Source of the DNA: Paenibacillus silviterrae
Lineage (GTDB): Bacteria > Bacillota > Bacilli > Paenibacillales > NBRC-103111
Reading direction: 5' to 3'
Length of the DNA stretch: 64,000 bases
NCBI RefSeq assembly: GCF_030167925.1
Contig: NZ_JASKUT010000002.1
Location: forward strand, 248,001-312,000
This document shows, in pieces, positions 8,759 to 18,445 of the stretch. The stretch's first letter is position 1; each line of letters begins with the position of its first letter. A model generated the notes under the pieces. That model ran no database searches, had not been told where the DNA came from, and saw nothing but the letters and a program-made list of their open reading frames with translations. The position numbers and the translations under genes were made by a program.

Positions 8759-9646
8759 ATGAAAACCTATGCGCAGATCAATTCAAACGTGAGACCGGGC
8801 AAATCGAAAGGTCGATCCTCCCTTTTCCAGAAGCTGACGATTTCCAAAGGAATAGCCAATATACTGCTGGTGCTTTCGACCGTGGTCTTCATCTTTCCTT
8901 TCTATTGGATCGTAACAGGGGCTTTCAAAATTCAGACAACGGCCACAGCCATTCCTCCCGAATGGATTCCGCTCGAGCCCACTCTGCAGAACTGGGTGGA
9001 TTTATTCAAAAATCCGGCATGGCGATGGACGTTTAACAGTTTCCTCATAGCCTTCGGCGAAATGATCGCGGTTTGTGCCGTTGCCTCCATGGCAGGGTAT
9101 GTTCTTGCCAAAAAACAGTTCCCAGGCCGCAAAATCATTTTTACTTTGTTTGTTGCAGCTATGGCCTTGCCTAAACAGGTCATCCTTGTTCCCTTGTTTA
9201 CCATGCTGGCGGATTTCGGATGGGTGAATACGTATCACGGTTTGATTCTACCGGCTATCGGCTGGCCCTTCGGCGTATTCCTTATGAAACAGTTCGCTCA
9301 AACCATTCCGGGTGAGCTGATCGAGGCAGCTAAGATCGACGGCTGCTCGGAGGGACGGTTATTTGTAACTATCATTTTGCCGCTCCTGAAGCCGGCGGTA
9401 GGTGCGCTCGCGATCTTTACCTTCATCGGCGGATGGAATGACTATTTCAGCCAATTGATTATGACCCGAACCAGCAACATGATGACACTGCCTCTCGGCA
9501 TATCGACCCTTCAGGGCGATATTGCCACGAATTACGGTGTACTTATGGCAGGAGCGGCATTGGCATCCATCCCTATGATCACGATCTTCCTGGTATTCCA
9601 GAAAGCCTTCACACAGGGAATTACAATGGGGGCGGTGAAGGGATAG
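8759..9646 (+). CDS. CUT1 ABC importer permease, UgpE/MalG type
   Basis: 295 residues. The ATG at 8759 is chosen because TAGGAGGG at 8746-8753 precedes it; an upstream in-frame ATG at 8735 lies inside the preceding gene. Six membrane helices and the EAA loop 'ELIEAAKIDGCSEGRLFVTI' followed by 'ILPLLKP' identify the inner-membrane partner of the preceding permease. It ends with the usual 'GITMGAVKG' tail. It completes importer 1 (binding protein plus two permeases). A hairpin 50 bp downstream probably ends the operon. Confidence 0.88.
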   Translation: MKTYAQINSNVRPGKSKGRSSLFQKLTISKGIANILLVLSTVVFIFPFYWIVTGAFKIQTTATAIPPEWIPLEPTLQNWVDLFKNPAWRWTFNSFLIAFGEMIAVCAVASMAGYVLAKKQFPGRKIIFTLFVAAMALPKQVILVPLFTMLADFGWVNTYHGLILPAIGWPFGVFLMKQFAQTIPGELIEAAKIDGCSEGRLFVTIILPLLKPAVGALAIFTFIGGWNDYFSQLIMTRTSNMMTLPLGISTLQGDIATNYGVLMAGAALASIPMITIFLVFQKAFTQGITMGAVKG

Positions 9647-9695
9647 CTTGATGAAAGTAGTACTGGATTGGATTAAAAACTAAACGAATTCTTAA

Positions 9696-9720
9696 CAGCA
9701 GGCACATATTGTGTCTGCTG
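9696..9720 (+). terminator. Terminator-like hairpin after importer operon 1
   Basis: CAGCAGGCACA pairs with TGTGTCTGCTG (one G-U pair) around a three-base loop, followed by TATTTATG. It lies 50 bp after the permease stop. The T tract is short, so this is moderate evidence. Confidence 0.55.
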
Positions 9721-9874
9721 TATTTATGTGGGTATAACCAAAAGAACAGGTAAAGTTACAAGGATGTTAGGTAAAAATTGAGGGATATCCTTCGTACAAG
9801 TCACCCTCTAAGATAGAAATAGAAAGACCTCCATCAACAAAGTGATGCCTGAATTCGAAAGGGGGACATAGATA

Positions 9875-11653
9875 ATGAAACGGTGGAATGCATCCGTTCG
9901 CAGGTGGAATTCAATTCATAATCAGTTTTTATTCTTTATTATATTGTTCTTAATTATACCTCTATTTCTCAGTATGTTCTGGGTCTTTAAGCCACTTGAG
10001 AAGGTCATTGAGCAAAAAATCGGAAAAGCAACGGAAGAGGCATTATACCAGGTCGATTTTCATATCGAACGATTCCTGCATGAGATGTTGAAATCAGCCG
10101 TGGATATCTCTACCAATTCCAATGTCATTAACATGCTTCAGTACCCTAATGAATTGTCATACTACGATAAGCTAAGATTAACGGATTCCGTCATTAACAA
10201 GCTATATACCACCTACTTGGCCGAAACCCATATTACGCTGCTGGATAGAAAAGGGAATTGGATCAGCAATAAGGTCATCACTCCAGAATTATATGATCAT
10301 ATTGTCTCATCCGATTGGTATAAGGAATTAATCAAGGAACCGATGGGGATCCGTTGGCTTACGAATGATACGGCGAATTATATTTACTTGGATAAGAAGC
10401 GAATGGTGACTTTAGCCAAAACGATCACCAACCAACAAACGAACGAAAATATTGGCATCGTTTTGCTAAGTGTAAATGAAAGCGATATCAGTTCGTTCTT
10501 TGAGAAGCTCGAGGGAGAAGCGGCGCTACTGAACGAACAAGGCGGATTTGTGGCAGGAGCGTTAAGTGAAGGCTTTTTAATGCCGGGCACGGAAGATTCG
10601 GACAATATATGGGAGAGCATGAAGGGGCAGTTCATCTCACAGAAGGGTAACAGCAAATCCATTATTAGTTACGACACGATCACCGCAACGGGCTGGAAGC
10701 TGGTCCAAGTCATTCCACATGATAAGGTATTTAAGGAAATATTCGATATTCGAAGAACGAGTCTTCTTACAACCGGATTCATTGTCTTGGCATTTTTACT
10801 TCTCGCCGTATCCATAGCCTATAGTGTCTCCAAACCGTTAAAGCTTTTAAACAAACGAATGCAAGAAATTGAAAAGAACGATTTTAACAGCTCACTTTCT
10901 CTTTCAGGACCTAAGGAAATTTCCACGGTAATCGAATCCTACAATCATATGGCCAGACAGATCAGAGAACTGCTCGGAAGATTAAAGGAAGAATACGAGC
11001 AGAAGGAGGATATGCGGTTTCGCGCATTGCAAGCGCAAATCAATCCTCATTTTATCCTGAATACGTTAAACAATATTAAGTGGATGGCCTATATTCGGAA
11101 TGACCGTGAGGTCGGGGAAATGCTGTCCAGCCTGGGAAGTATGATGGAAGGCAGCATTGGCAGAGGAGATAAGCTCATTACGCTGAAAGAGGAAATGGAA
11201 TATGTGAAACACTATATTACTTTAATGAAGCTGCGATATAACGAAAAATTATCAGTGGACTTCGCGATTCCGGAATCATTGTACCATCATGAAGTGATTA
11301 AATTTATGCTGCAGCCGATTGTTGAGAATAGCATTATTCACGGGATTGAACAGCTAGATCGCGACGGCGTTATCCGTGTGGAAGCGGAGGCGAAGGACGA
11401 ACGGCTCGTCATCCGAGTGATCGATAACGGGCTGGGGATAGAACCCGAGCAGCTCTTAGAGCTGCAGCAAAGTCTTCTTAACGGAGTGACAGATTCCAAG
11501 AGCATTGGGGTTCGCAATGTCCATGAACGGATTCGTTTGCAATACGGAGAAGGGTACGGACTGCGTTTTGAGAGCACATACGGGGAAATGACGAAGGTAG
11601 AATTGGAGCTCCCATTAAGATCTACAGAAAGAGGTGGTGGGATGACATGCTGA
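9875..11653 (+). CDS. YesM-type sensor histidine kinase
   Basis: 592 residues. First membrane helix near 17-40, extracytoplasmic Cache-like sensor, second helix near 296-318, HAMP, then the phospho-acceptor segment 'LQAQINPHFILNTLNNIKW' and an ATPase domain ('QPIVENSIIHG', 'DNGLGIEPEQ', 'SIGVRNVHERI'). Its end overlaps the start of the response regulator gene by 7 bases, here in kinase-then-regulator order, opposite to the pair at 2753-6176. The pair precedes the importer and sialic-acid operon and probably switches it on when an extracellular ligand is present; the ligand is inferred only from context. Confidence 0.88.
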   Translation: MKRWNASVRRWNSIHNQFLFFIILFLIIPLFLSMFWVFKPLEKVIEQKIGKATEEALYQVDFHIERFLHEMLKSAVDISTNSNVINMLQYPNELSYYDKLRLTDSVINKLYTTYLAETHITLLDRKGNWISNKVITPELYDHIVSSDWYKELIKEPMGIRWLTNDTANYIYLDKKRMVTLAKTITNQQTNENIGIVLLSVNESDISSFFEKLEGEAALLNEQGGFVAGALSEGFLMPGTEDSDNIWESMKGQFISQKGNSKSIISYDTITATGWKLVQVIPHDKVFKEIFDIRRTSLLTTGFIVLAFLLLAVSIAYSVSKPLKLLNKRMQEIEKNDFNSSLSLSGPKEISTVIESYNHMARQIRELLGRLKEEYEQKEDMRFRALQAQINPHFILNTLNNIKWMAYIRNDREVGEMLSSLGSMMEGSIGRGDKLITLKEEMEYVKHYITLMKLRYNEKLSVDFAIPESLYHHEVIKFMLQPIVENSIIHGIEQLDRDGVIRVEAEAKDERLVIRVIDNGLGIEPEQLLELQQSLLNGVTDSKSIGVRNVHERIRLQYGEGYGLRFESTYGEMTKVELELPLRSTERGGGMTC

Positions 11654-12795
11654 AGGTAATGGTGGTAGATGATGAATTTTTGGTACGATTAGGGATTAAA
11701 TCTTTAATTGATTGGGAACAGCATCAATTCCACTTTATCGGTGATGCGCAGGATGGGATAGAGGCTCTGAACTTACTGGAGAAGCAGCCGGTGGATATCA
11801 TTCTTACGGATATTGTCATGCCGAGGATGAACGGGATTGAATTGATCGAAAGGGTAAAATCCGAATATCCGGAAACACATATTGTTGTTCTAAGCAGCCA
11901 CAATGATTATGAGTATGTCAGAAAAGCCATGAAGCTGGGTGTTGACGATTATATCCTGAAGGCGTCGCTGACCCCGGAGGAGCTGCTGCAAATGCTGCTG
12001 GAGGTCTCCGCCAAGATTGCCGACCAGCGTTCTGCCTCCGGTTTCTCGCAAGCGGTTGCTGCTTCTCCCGGCACCTTGCAGCGGATGCCGCAGTATCCGT
12101 TTGAGGACCAGCCCGCTATTTTGCTCTTGGTGAGACCGGACACGAGGCAATCAGCTGATCTTACGAAGGACTCGCCGAAATTACTGAATCTGGTTGAGAT
12201 TCAGCTGAAGCGGAAGGCGGGTGGCTTTGTATATTCCGTCAAGCAGGATGAAATCGTGATCCTGCTTCCTGTAATTGACGAGCCGGGACGATCGAAGGAA
12301 GAGGCGCTTGCCTTCGGCCAAGAGGTAGCCGCGGCAGCCAAGCGATATATCGATCTCCCTGTGGTAATCGGAATATCCGAGGATTTTCAAGGGGAGGAGC
12401 AATTGGAGCCGGCGTATGCCCAGGCGGAGGAGTCGCTTCTGCAAGCTATGTCCGATTGCAAAGATAAGATCTATCGGGAAGACATCCAACAGCTGATGTC
12501 ATTTATCCATGAGCATTACACGGAGGAGCTCAGCTTAAAGCGTGCGGCCGAAATGATTCGAATGAGCGAGAACTACGTAAGCTATCTCTTTAAGAAGGAG
12601 ACCGGGTTCGGTCTGTCGGAGTATTTAAATCAAGTAAGGATCCGGAAGGCGGAAGAGCTGCTGCTGGAAACAAAACTTCCGATCTACCTCATTGCGGAGC
12701 AAGTGGGATATGAGAATATTAATTATTTCGGACGGATTTTCAAGAAATTGAAAGGGGAAAGTCCGCAGCAATTTCGGTCTAAATATCAAAAGTAA
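11647..12795 (+). CDS. YesN-type response regulator, AraC family output
   Basis: 382 residues, compact for a YesN protein (often about 500). The receiver domain shows 'VMVVDDEFLVRLG', the phospho-acceptor Asp in 'DIILTDIVMPRMNG' and the Lys in 'DYILKASL'. The linker is short, and the C-terminal AraC domain ('SLKRAAEMIRMSENYVSYLF', 'IYLIAEQVGYENINYFGRIF') ends the protein. Translation is coupled to the kinase by a 7-base overlap. The likely target is the promoter region at 12.8-12.96 kb in front of the second importer and the nan genes. Confidence 0.87.
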   Translation: MLKVMVVDDEFLVRLGIKSLIDWEQHQFHFIGDAQDGIEALNLLEKQPVDIILTDIVMPRMNGIELIERVKSEYPETHIVVLSSHNDYEYVRKAMKLGVDDYILKASLTPEELLQMLLEVSAKIADQRSASGFSQAVAASPGTLQRMPQYPFEDQPAILLLVRPDTRQSADLTKDSPKLLNLVEIQLKRKAGGFVYSVKQDEIVILLPVIDEPGRSKEEALAFGQEVAAAAKRYIDLPVVIGISEDFQGEEQLEPAYAQAEESLLQAMSDCKDKIYREDIQQLMSFIHEHYTEELSLKRAAEMIRMSENYVSYLFKKETGFGLSEYLNQVRIRKAEELLLETKLPIYLIAEQVGYENINYFGRIFKKLKGESPQQFRSKYQK

Positions 12796-12923
12796 AGTCG
12801 GTTATATTTGGGATTGTAAATTTGTGAATATAAATCGTAGAAAAAGAATAGCATCAACCAAACATCCGAGTTTTGTGAATAAAACGCGAAGATCCGTTCC
12901 TGTATCCCCTTCCTGAGCCGTTA

Positions 12924-12948
12924 TATACTAAGAATGTAAGCGCTACAA
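12924..12948 (+). promoter_or_regulatory. Putative -10 box and cre-like site upstream of the importer 2/nan operon
   Basis: TATACT at 12924-12929 resembles a -10 box without a convincing -35, as expected for an activator-dependent promoter. TGTAAGCGCTACAA at 12935-12948 has the TGTAANCGNT cre core but a weak right half. It is placed like the sites at 1298 and 6358, just after the -10 box. CcpA repression plus YesN activation is the inferred logic. Confidence 0.45.
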
Positions 12949-12977
12949 CATCTTAGATAGGAAGGGTGGTCATAACC

Positions 12978-13865
12978 TTGCGAGCGACATCGGTATCGCG
13001 TTCCATCAAAGGGGAAATGTGGGGACTCTTCTTCATTGCTCCTTTCGCCATTTTGTTTTTGTTGTTTGAGGTTTACCCCATTATGAATGCGTTTTATCTT
13101 AGTTTTTTTGACTACGGATTGGGTAGGAAAAATTGGATCGGCTTGGATAACTACACGAAGCTGCTGTCGGATGATGTGTTTCTGAAATCTATTATGAACA
13201 CGTTCGGCTTTGTAGTAGGCACTGTACCGCTTACCTACCTGTTTGCGGTTTTCGCGGCGGTACTGATATTTGGCAAGCACAAGCATCTTGCTTCTTTTTT
13301 TCGCGGTGCCTTTTATCTACCCATCATATCGTCACAGGTAATCCTGTCATTGATCTGGGCCTGGATTTATAATCCTGTGAATGGGATCGCCAACTACTCG
13401 CTCTCCAAGCTGGGTCTCGGACCGATAATGTGGCTGTCGGATGAACGATTTGCCCTGCTGGCACTGATCGTGGTGGTCGTTACCTTTAACGTAGGACAAC
13501 CTATTATTCTGATTCTGGCCGCTCTCGGGAATATTTCTCCCGATTATTATGAAGCCGCGGATTTGGACGGTGCCTCTTCCGTCAGAAAATTTTGGCATAT
13601 TACGCTGCCGCTGTTAAAGCCGACATCCCTTTACATTCTGGTGATGTCAACGATCTGGGCATTCCAAACATTTGTCGTTGTACAGCTGCTCACAGGCGGC
13701 GGTCCTAACTACGCGACATCCACGATCATGTTTTTGTTATACGATACTGCTTTTGTATACGGACAGCTTGGTTTGGCCTCTGCGATGGGCATTATTATTA
13801 CCGCTTTAATCTCCGTGGTAGCCATCGCCCAGTTCAAATTAATGAAGTCCGATGTACAGTACTAG
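12978..13865 (+). CDS. CUT1 ABC importer permease, UgpA/MalF type (importer 2)
   Basis: 295 residues if translation begins at the TTG at 12978, 8 bases after AAGGGTGG; a GTG at 12966 is also in frame but sits inside that ribosome site. Six membrane helices, first near 'LFFIAPFAILFLLFEVYPIM', and an EAA loop 'DYYEAADLDGASSVRKFWHI' followed by 'TLPLLKP'. It pairs with the next permease and the binding protein at 14796. The run continues into the sialic-acid catabolic genes, so sialic acid or a sialylated oligosaccharide is the most likely cargo. Confidence 0.85.
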   Translation: MRATSVSRSIKGEMWGLFFIAPFAILFLLFEVYPIMNAFYLSFFDYGLGRKNWIGLDNYTKLLSDDVFLKSIMNTFGFVVGTVPLTYLFAVFAAVLIFGKHKHLASFFRGAFYLPIISSQVILSLIWAWIYNPVNGIANYSLSKLGLGPIMWLSDERFALLALIVVVVTFNVGQPIILILAALGNISPDYYEAADLDGASSVRKFWHITLPLLKPTSLYILVMSTIWAFQTFVVVQLLTGGGPNYATSTIMFLLYDTAFVYGQLGLASAMGIIITALISVVAIAQFKLMKSDVQY

Positions 13866-13877
13866 GAGGTGAGCTGG

Positions 13878-14708
13878 ATGAAGAATGCGGCTTTCCTCAT
13901 GGTGAAGGGTGTCGGCAATGTATTATTGTATGCTCTCGCAATTATGTTTATCTTCCCGCTTTATTGGATGATCACGGGTGCCTTCAAGAATCAGAGCTCG
14001 ACGGTGAAGGTACCGCCGGACTGGTTCCCGACAGCCCCGACGACACGAAACTTTATTGAGCTGTTCGAGGACGGTTCGATTTTCTCTTGGCTGTATAACA
14101 GTGTGTTCATTTCCATAGTAGCTACGATCGGGGTATGCCTTGTTGCCTCTATGGCAGGCTACGCCTTGACCAAGAGAAAGTTTAAAGGAGCGGAGCTCTT
14201 TTTCACCCTCATCCTGATGGCTATGTTCATACCAAGACAGATTACTTTAGTTCCCTTGTTTTCCATGATGCGTGACTTCGGACTTGTGAATAACTTGGCT
14301 AGCGTCATCCTGCCGGTTCTGACCATTCCTTTCTCCGTTTTCATGATGAAGCAGTTTAGCGAATCGATTCCGACCGAGCTTCTTGAGGCCGGAAGAATTG
14401 ACGGGTGCTCCGAGCTCGGACTCTTCTTTCGTATTTTCCTCCCAGTGGTCAAGCCGGCTATCGGCGCATTAGCCATCTTCACCTTTACCTATGCGTGGAA
14501 TGACTACTTATGGCAGTTAATTATGCTTAGCGAGAAGGAGAAAATGACGGTCAATGTGGGAATTGCCACTCTAGTATCCGAATATGTGGCGAATTACGGT
14601 CTGCAGATGGCAGCGGCAACGCTCGGGTTTATCCCGGTGTTTATCATATTCCTTATGTTCCAAAGCTATTTCGTGAAGGGCATAACACTCGGCGGCGTCA
14701 AAGGCTGA
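13878..14708 (+). CDS. CUT1 ABC importer permease, UgpE/MalG type (importer 2)
   Basis: 276 residues. The ATG at 13878 lies 8 bases after TAGGAGG, which overlaps the stop of the preceding gene. Six membrane helices and the EAA loop 'ELLEAGRIDGCSELGLFFRI' followed by 'FLPVVKP'. The C-terminus 'GITLGGVKG' is the family norm. It forms the membrane pore with the preceding permease. Confidence 0.87.
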   Translation: MKNAAFLMVKGVGNVLLYALAIMFIFPLYWMITGAFKNQSSTVKVPPDWFPTAPTTRNFIELFEDGSIFSWLYNSVFISIVATIGVCLVASMAGYALTKRKFKGAELFFTLILMAMFIPRQITLVPLFSMMRDFGLVNNLASVILPVLTIPFSVFMMKQFSESIPTELLEAGRIDGCSELGLFFRIFLPVVKPAIGALAIFTFTYAWNDYLWQLIMLSEKEKMTVNVGIATLVSEYVANYGLQMAAATLGFIPVFIIFLMFQSYFVKGITLGGVKG

Positions 14709-14795
14709 TGCTGCTCCCATGAAGGGGGGTGAGACACTTCTGGGTGTTAAGCAGGGCGAAATAGGTAAAAGACTTTCAACTATGGAGGGGTTCAT

Positions 14796-16115
14796 ATGAA
14801 AAAATCCACACTTTCGATTCTATCCATTATGCTGGCGGCAACAGCAGCGGTAGGCTGCGCAAAAACAGAAGAGCCGAAGCAGGATGCCGAAGCGCCTGCA
14901 GCTGCCAATGATCATGTTCAATTGACCTGGTGGGTCGATACTCGCGGCGATGTGCAGCAGGCCTATGAAGAAATGAAGCAGGGCTTCGAGAAAGCGAATC
15001 CGAACGTCAAGATCAATATTGTCAAAACCCCGGATGACCGTATCAATGAGCGGATCAGCATTGCGGCGAACACGAATGAAATGCCGGATATTCAGCAGGG
15101 CTCGTTCTTCTGGCCGCTGTCTTACGCGAAGAAGGGGCTGCTGGTTCCGCTTGACGATATTGTGGATAAGCAGGACTTTGAAGAGAAAACCTTAAAGAAT
15201 GTCTCGGTGGACAATAAGATATACATTTACCCGAACAGCACGGTTGCGATCGGTTTTCTCGTTAACAAAGATTTATTCAAGGAAAAAAATGCTCTTGATC
15301 TGCTGCCGAAAAACATGGAGCCCTGGACCTTCGATCAGTTCTTGAAAGCGGCTAAAGCCGTAACCGATCCAGGAAAGCAAGTGTATGGCTATGGACTATA
15401 CGCAGGCGATACCGGCGGCGACCAAGCGACCCATTCCCTGCTCTGGGGATTCGGTGCCAAGACATGGAATGATGAGAATAACAAAGCGATTCTGAATTCT
15501 CCGGAAGGCGTTAAGGGAGTGGAGTTCTTAACCCGTTTGATTGATGAAGGCGTAGTTCCTCCCGGAGCTCCGGGCTTGAAAGCAAGCGCCCTCATGAACG
15601 ATATGTTCGTTCAAGGGAAGCTCGGGATGGCGTTCGGAAACATCGGCAATCTGCCTACATTAAACAAGGCTTTCACTGAAGGGACTGCGAAGAAATTCGA
15701 GGTAGATATCGTTCCTTTCCCATCCGTAGACGGCAAGTCGTCGAATACCGTCTTGTTTGGTTACGGAACCTGGATGTGGAATACCAAAGACGAAACAAAG
15801 ATGAAGTGGGCAAAAGAATTCATTAAGTATGCGAACAGCCAGGAAAATATGGCGAAAATGGCGAAGGCCGAATCCGTTCTGATTGCACGCAAATCCTTAG
15901 CGAAAACTTACGCGGAAGGAACACTTCAATACAAGACGACACAGCTGTTTAAATACGCCGGCAACATCGGTCTTTCCGTGCCGGGATATCCGGAGACACG
16001 CAGTGCGTTCTACCCTGAGCTGCAGGCAGCGTTCACGAAGAAGAAGACAGCTCAGCAGGCTTTAGATGATTGGACAAAAAAGGCGAATGAGATCATTGCT
16101 AATTCTTCCAAGTAA
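14796..16115 (+). CDS. CUT1 sugar-binding lipoprotein of importer 2, probable sialic acid/sialoside binder
   Basis: 439 residues. Signal peptide with lipobox 'AAVGC', predicted lipidated Cys21, then a Glu/Ala/Pro-rich linker. The mature domain ('LTWWVDTRGDVQQAYEEMKQ', 'ISIAANTNEMPDIQQG') is a family 1 solute-binding protein. It is the last gene of importer 2 and precedes the NanQ-like, NanA, NanE and NanK genes. Carbohydrate ABC importers for N-acetylneuraminate are known in Gram-positive bacteria, and gene order here makes that the best guess; the sequence alone does not show the ligand. Confidence 0.85.
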   Translation: MKKSTLSILSIMLAATAAVGCAKTEEPKQDAEAPAAANDHVQLTWWVDTRGDVQQAYEEMKQGFEKANPNVKINIVKTPDDRINERISIAANTNEMPDIQQGSFFWPLSYAKKGLLVPLDDIVDKQDFEEKTLKNVSVDNKIYIYPNSTVAIGFLVNKDLFKEKNALDLLPKNMEPWTFDQFLKAAKAVTDPGKQVYGYGLYAGDTGGDQATHSLLWGFGAKTWNDENNKAILNSPEGVKGVEFLTRLIDEGVVPPGAPGLKASALMNDMFVQGKLGMAFGNIGNLPTLNKAFTEGTAKKFEVDIVPFPSVDGKSSNTVLFGYGTWMWNTKDETKMKWAKEFIKYANSQENMAKMAKAESVLIARKSLAKTYAEGTLQYKTTQLFKYAGNIGLSVPGYPETRSAFYPELQAAFTKKKTAQQALDDWTKKANEIIANSSK

Positions 16116-16129
16116 ACGGAGCTGAAACC

Positions 16130-16612
16130 ATGCTACTGGGCAGAAAAGAACGTTGGATGTCGGATCGTTCCTTCATGCATCCTAAGCTGAGGGAAGTTAT
16201 GGACATGATGATAAGAACGAATTTCTCTGAGCTTCAGGAAGGCAAGTATTCTTTGCAGGATAATGATGTGTACTATACGATTATGGCTCTCGAGACAAAG
16301 GACAGGAAGAAAACCAAGGCGGAGAAGCATGAGCAGTATATCGATGTTCATTACCTGCTGGAAGGCACCGAAACCATAGGCTATGCATGCGATAACGGCA
16401 TGAACGGAGTAGTGGAGAGCAGCTTGGAAAATGACTATGTGTTGTATGAGAATGTGCAGGGTGAGCAGTTTACTACTTTGACGCCGGGGATGTATGTGAT
16501 TTTGTATCCTTCGGACATTCATAGACCGGGATTAACGGGATCGTCAGCTGAGCCCATTTCGCAACACGTTCGGAAAGTGGTTTTCAAGGTAAAGAAGGAG
16601 ATTGTTCAATAA
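16130..16612 (+). CDS. YhcH/YjgK/YiaL family protein (NanQ-like sialic acid anomerase)
   Basis: 160 residues, close to the family's usual 150-155. The central motif 'AEKHEQYIDVHYLLEGTETI' and the C-terminal 'MYVILYPSDIHRPGL' with its conserved acid and His match the DUF386/YhcH beta-barrel family, whose E. coli member NanQ speeds anomer conversion of sialic acid. It sits 14 bp after the binding protein and before NanA, the classical place for this gene. It is cytoplasmic and would supply the anomer used by the lyase. The function follows from family plus context. Confidence 0.82.
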   Translation: MLLGRKERWMSDRSFMHPKLREVMDMMIRTNFSELQEGKYSLQDNDVYYTIMALETKDRKKTKAEKHEQYIDVHYLLEGTETIGYACDNGMNGVVESSLENDYVLYENVQGEQFTTLTPGMYVILYPSDIHRPGLTGSSAEPISQHVRKVVFKVKKEIVQ

Positions 16613-16623
16613 TGTACGGGAAG

Positions 16624-16652
16624 CGCTTGGTGACATGAAGCCGAGCGTTTTT
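16624..16652 (+). terminator. Hairpin with T tract between the YhcH-like and NanA genes
   Basis: CGCTTGG pairs with CCGAGCG (one G-U pair) around a ten-base loop, followed by TTTTT. It lies 12 bp after the YhcH-like gene stop. It may end part of the transcripts so that nanA-nanE-nanK are made at a lower level or from a separate promoter. Confidence 0.6.
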
Positions 16653-16793
16653 CCTTCATGCCGCGGGGAATCGGTTCCGGTTGGTCGATATGTCAGAATC
16701 GGACCAGACAGCATGTAAAAAGTAAGGGATTCTACATGGACCAAGGAAGTTTTAAGATAGAAGCAAGATCGATCAATTCCAAAAGGAGAAACG

Positions 16794-17714
16794 ATGATGA
16801 CAGCATATGATATTACCAGATTCAAAGGAATTACTGTAGCTATGTACTCCGCCTATGACGAGAACGGTGAAATCAGCGAAGCAGCTGCAAGGCAGCTGGC
16901 CCGGTACTATGCGAATACGGGCGTTTCCGGACTTTATGTGGGCGGAAGCACGGGAGAAGGGATGCTTCAATCCGTAGAAGAGCGGAAGCGTACACTAGAG
17001 GCGGTCATCGCTGAAGTCGGAAACGAGCTGACGATTATTGCTCACGTGGGTGCACCTTCTACACGGGATAGCGTAGAGCTTGCCATTCATGCAGAGCAAG
17101 CCGGTGCTCATGCTGTATCGGCTGTACCGTCCATCTATTACCGCCTATCCCCGCAAAGCGTGGAGCAGCACTGGCTTTCCATTATCGACAGCACGCAGCT
17201 TCCTTTCATCATATACCATATTCCCCAAACAACCGGATTTCAATTGTCCAAGGCGCTCTTGACGAAGATGGCAGCTCATGAGAAGGTCATCGGGGTTAAG
17301 ATTTCCGCGGAAAGCACGTATGAATTGCAGCAGTTTAAAGCGGCCGGAGGGAAGGATTTCCTAGTGCTGAACGGACCCGACGAACAATACCTGGCGGGCC
17401 GCAGCATCGGTGCTGACGGCGGTATCGGCGGTACGTATGGCGTAATGCCGGAATTGTTCCTGAAGATCGAACAGTGTTACGTGGATGGGAATATGGAGGC
17501 AGCGAAGGAGTGGCAGTTTATTACAAACGAGCTGATTACGGAGCTGCTTTCCTTCCCGTCATTGTATGGCGCTTGTAAGGCAATCATGGAGCTTCGAGGG
17601 TTGCAATGCGGAGGCGTTCGAATGCCGCTGCTTCCGGTTGGAGAAGAGAATATGGATCGTCTGAAGGCACTGAATGACAAAATGCTTGGTCTTACCGCCA
17701 AGGCTAGCCTGTGA
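16794..17714 (+). CDS. nanA: N-acetylneuraminate lyase
   Basis: 306 residues, a DapA-superfamily TIM barrel. It shows the substrate-carboxylate loop 'YVGGSTGEG' near residue 48, the catalytic Tyr141 in 'IIYHIPQTTGF', and the Schiff-base Lys169 in 'IGVKISAES', matching the family spacing. It cleaves N-acetylneuraminate to N-acetylmannosamine and pyruvate in the cytoplasm. Two adjacent ATGs follow AAAGGAG; the first gives 5 bases of spacing and the second 8, so the start may be 16797. The epimerase and ROK kinase genes follow closely, giving the full nan pathway order. Other DapA-type aldolases are less likely because of these neighbours. Confidence 0.88.
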   Translation: MMTAYDITRFKGITVAMYSAYDENGEISEAAARQLARYYANTGVSGLYVGGSTGEGMLQSVEERKRTLEAVIAEVGNELTIIAHVGAPSTRDSVELAIHAEQAGAHAVSAVPSIYYRLSPQSVEQHWLSIIDSTQLPFIIYHIPQTTGFQLSKALLTKMAAHEKVIGVKISAESTYELQQFKAAGGKDFLVLNGPDEQYLAGRSIGADGGIGGTYGVMPELFLKIEQCYVDGNMEAAKEWQFITNELITELLSFPSLYGACKAIMELRGLQCGGVRMPLLPVGEENMDRLKALNDKMLGLTAKASL

Positions 17715-17742
17715 TGGCAGCAGTAGAAAGGTGCGTACTATT

Positions 17743-18423
17743 ATGGAAAAGATGTTGAAGAAGCTTCCCAAGAACGGATTGATCGTATCCTGCCAAGCGC
17801 TGGAGCACGAACCGCTGCATGGCGGCGATACCATGGCCAAGATGGCTAGAGCGGCTGTGCAATCCGGAGCCATCGGCATTCGTACCAACGGCATTGACGA
17901 TATTATAAAAATTAAACAAGAAGTGGATGTTCCTGTTATCGGTCTTATCAAAAGAGATATTCCGGGATCTGACATCTTTATCACACCGACGCTGGAAGAA
18001 GTGAAGGCTATCGTCTCTGCCGGCGCAGATATCGTAGCATTGGATATTACGGATCGGGAAAACCGTCTGGAGCAAGTAGTCCCCCTAATTGAATATGCAC
18101 ACTTCCATGGGGTCTCCGTGATGGCGGACATATCCACCTTTGAAGAGGGAATTGCTGCAGAGCGTCTAGGTGTAGACTTGATCGGAACAACGCTCTCAGG
18201 GTACACCCCTTATAGTCCTCAGCAGGAGGAGCCTGACTTTGAACTGCTGGCAAGGCTGTGTCAATCGGTGAGAATCCCCGTTGTGGCAGAGGGGCGGATC
18301 TGGACACCGGAAGATGCGGCTAAAGCAATGGCTGCGGGAGCCGGATATGTCGTTGTAGGCAGCGCGATAACGAGGCCGCAGCTGATGACGGCCCGATACG
18401 TTAAGGCATTGAGTAGCATGTAA
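17743..18423 (+). CDS. nanE: N-acetylmannosamine-6-phosphate 2-epimerase
   Basis: 226 residues from the ATG at 17743, matching the family length of about 230. Typical pattern: 'GLIVSCQALEHEPLHG' at the N-terminus, 'IGLIKRD' with the catalytic Lys, 'GADIVALDITDR', and 'PVVAEGRIWTPEDAAKAMAA'. It converts N-acetylmannosamine-6-phosphate to N-acetylglucosamine-6-phosphate in the cytoplasm. The ribosome site is weak (AGAAAGG, about 12 bases away), which suggests coupling to the upstream nanA gene 28 bp before. With nanA and the following kinase it completes entry of sialic acid into amino-sugar metabolism. Confidence 0.9.
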   Translation: MEKMLKKLPKNGLIVSCQALEHEPLHGGDTMAKMARAAVQSGAIGIRTNGIDDIIKIKQEVDVPVIGLIKRDIPGSDIFITPTLEEVKAIVSAGADIVALDITDRENRLEQVVPLIEYAHFHGVSVMADISTFEEGIAAERLGVDLIGTTLSGYTPYSPQQEEPDFELLARLCQSVRIPVVAEGRIWTPEDAAKAMAAGAGYVVVGSAITRPQLMTARYVKALSSM

Positions 18424-18445
18424 GGCAAGGGAAGGAGGGATGGCG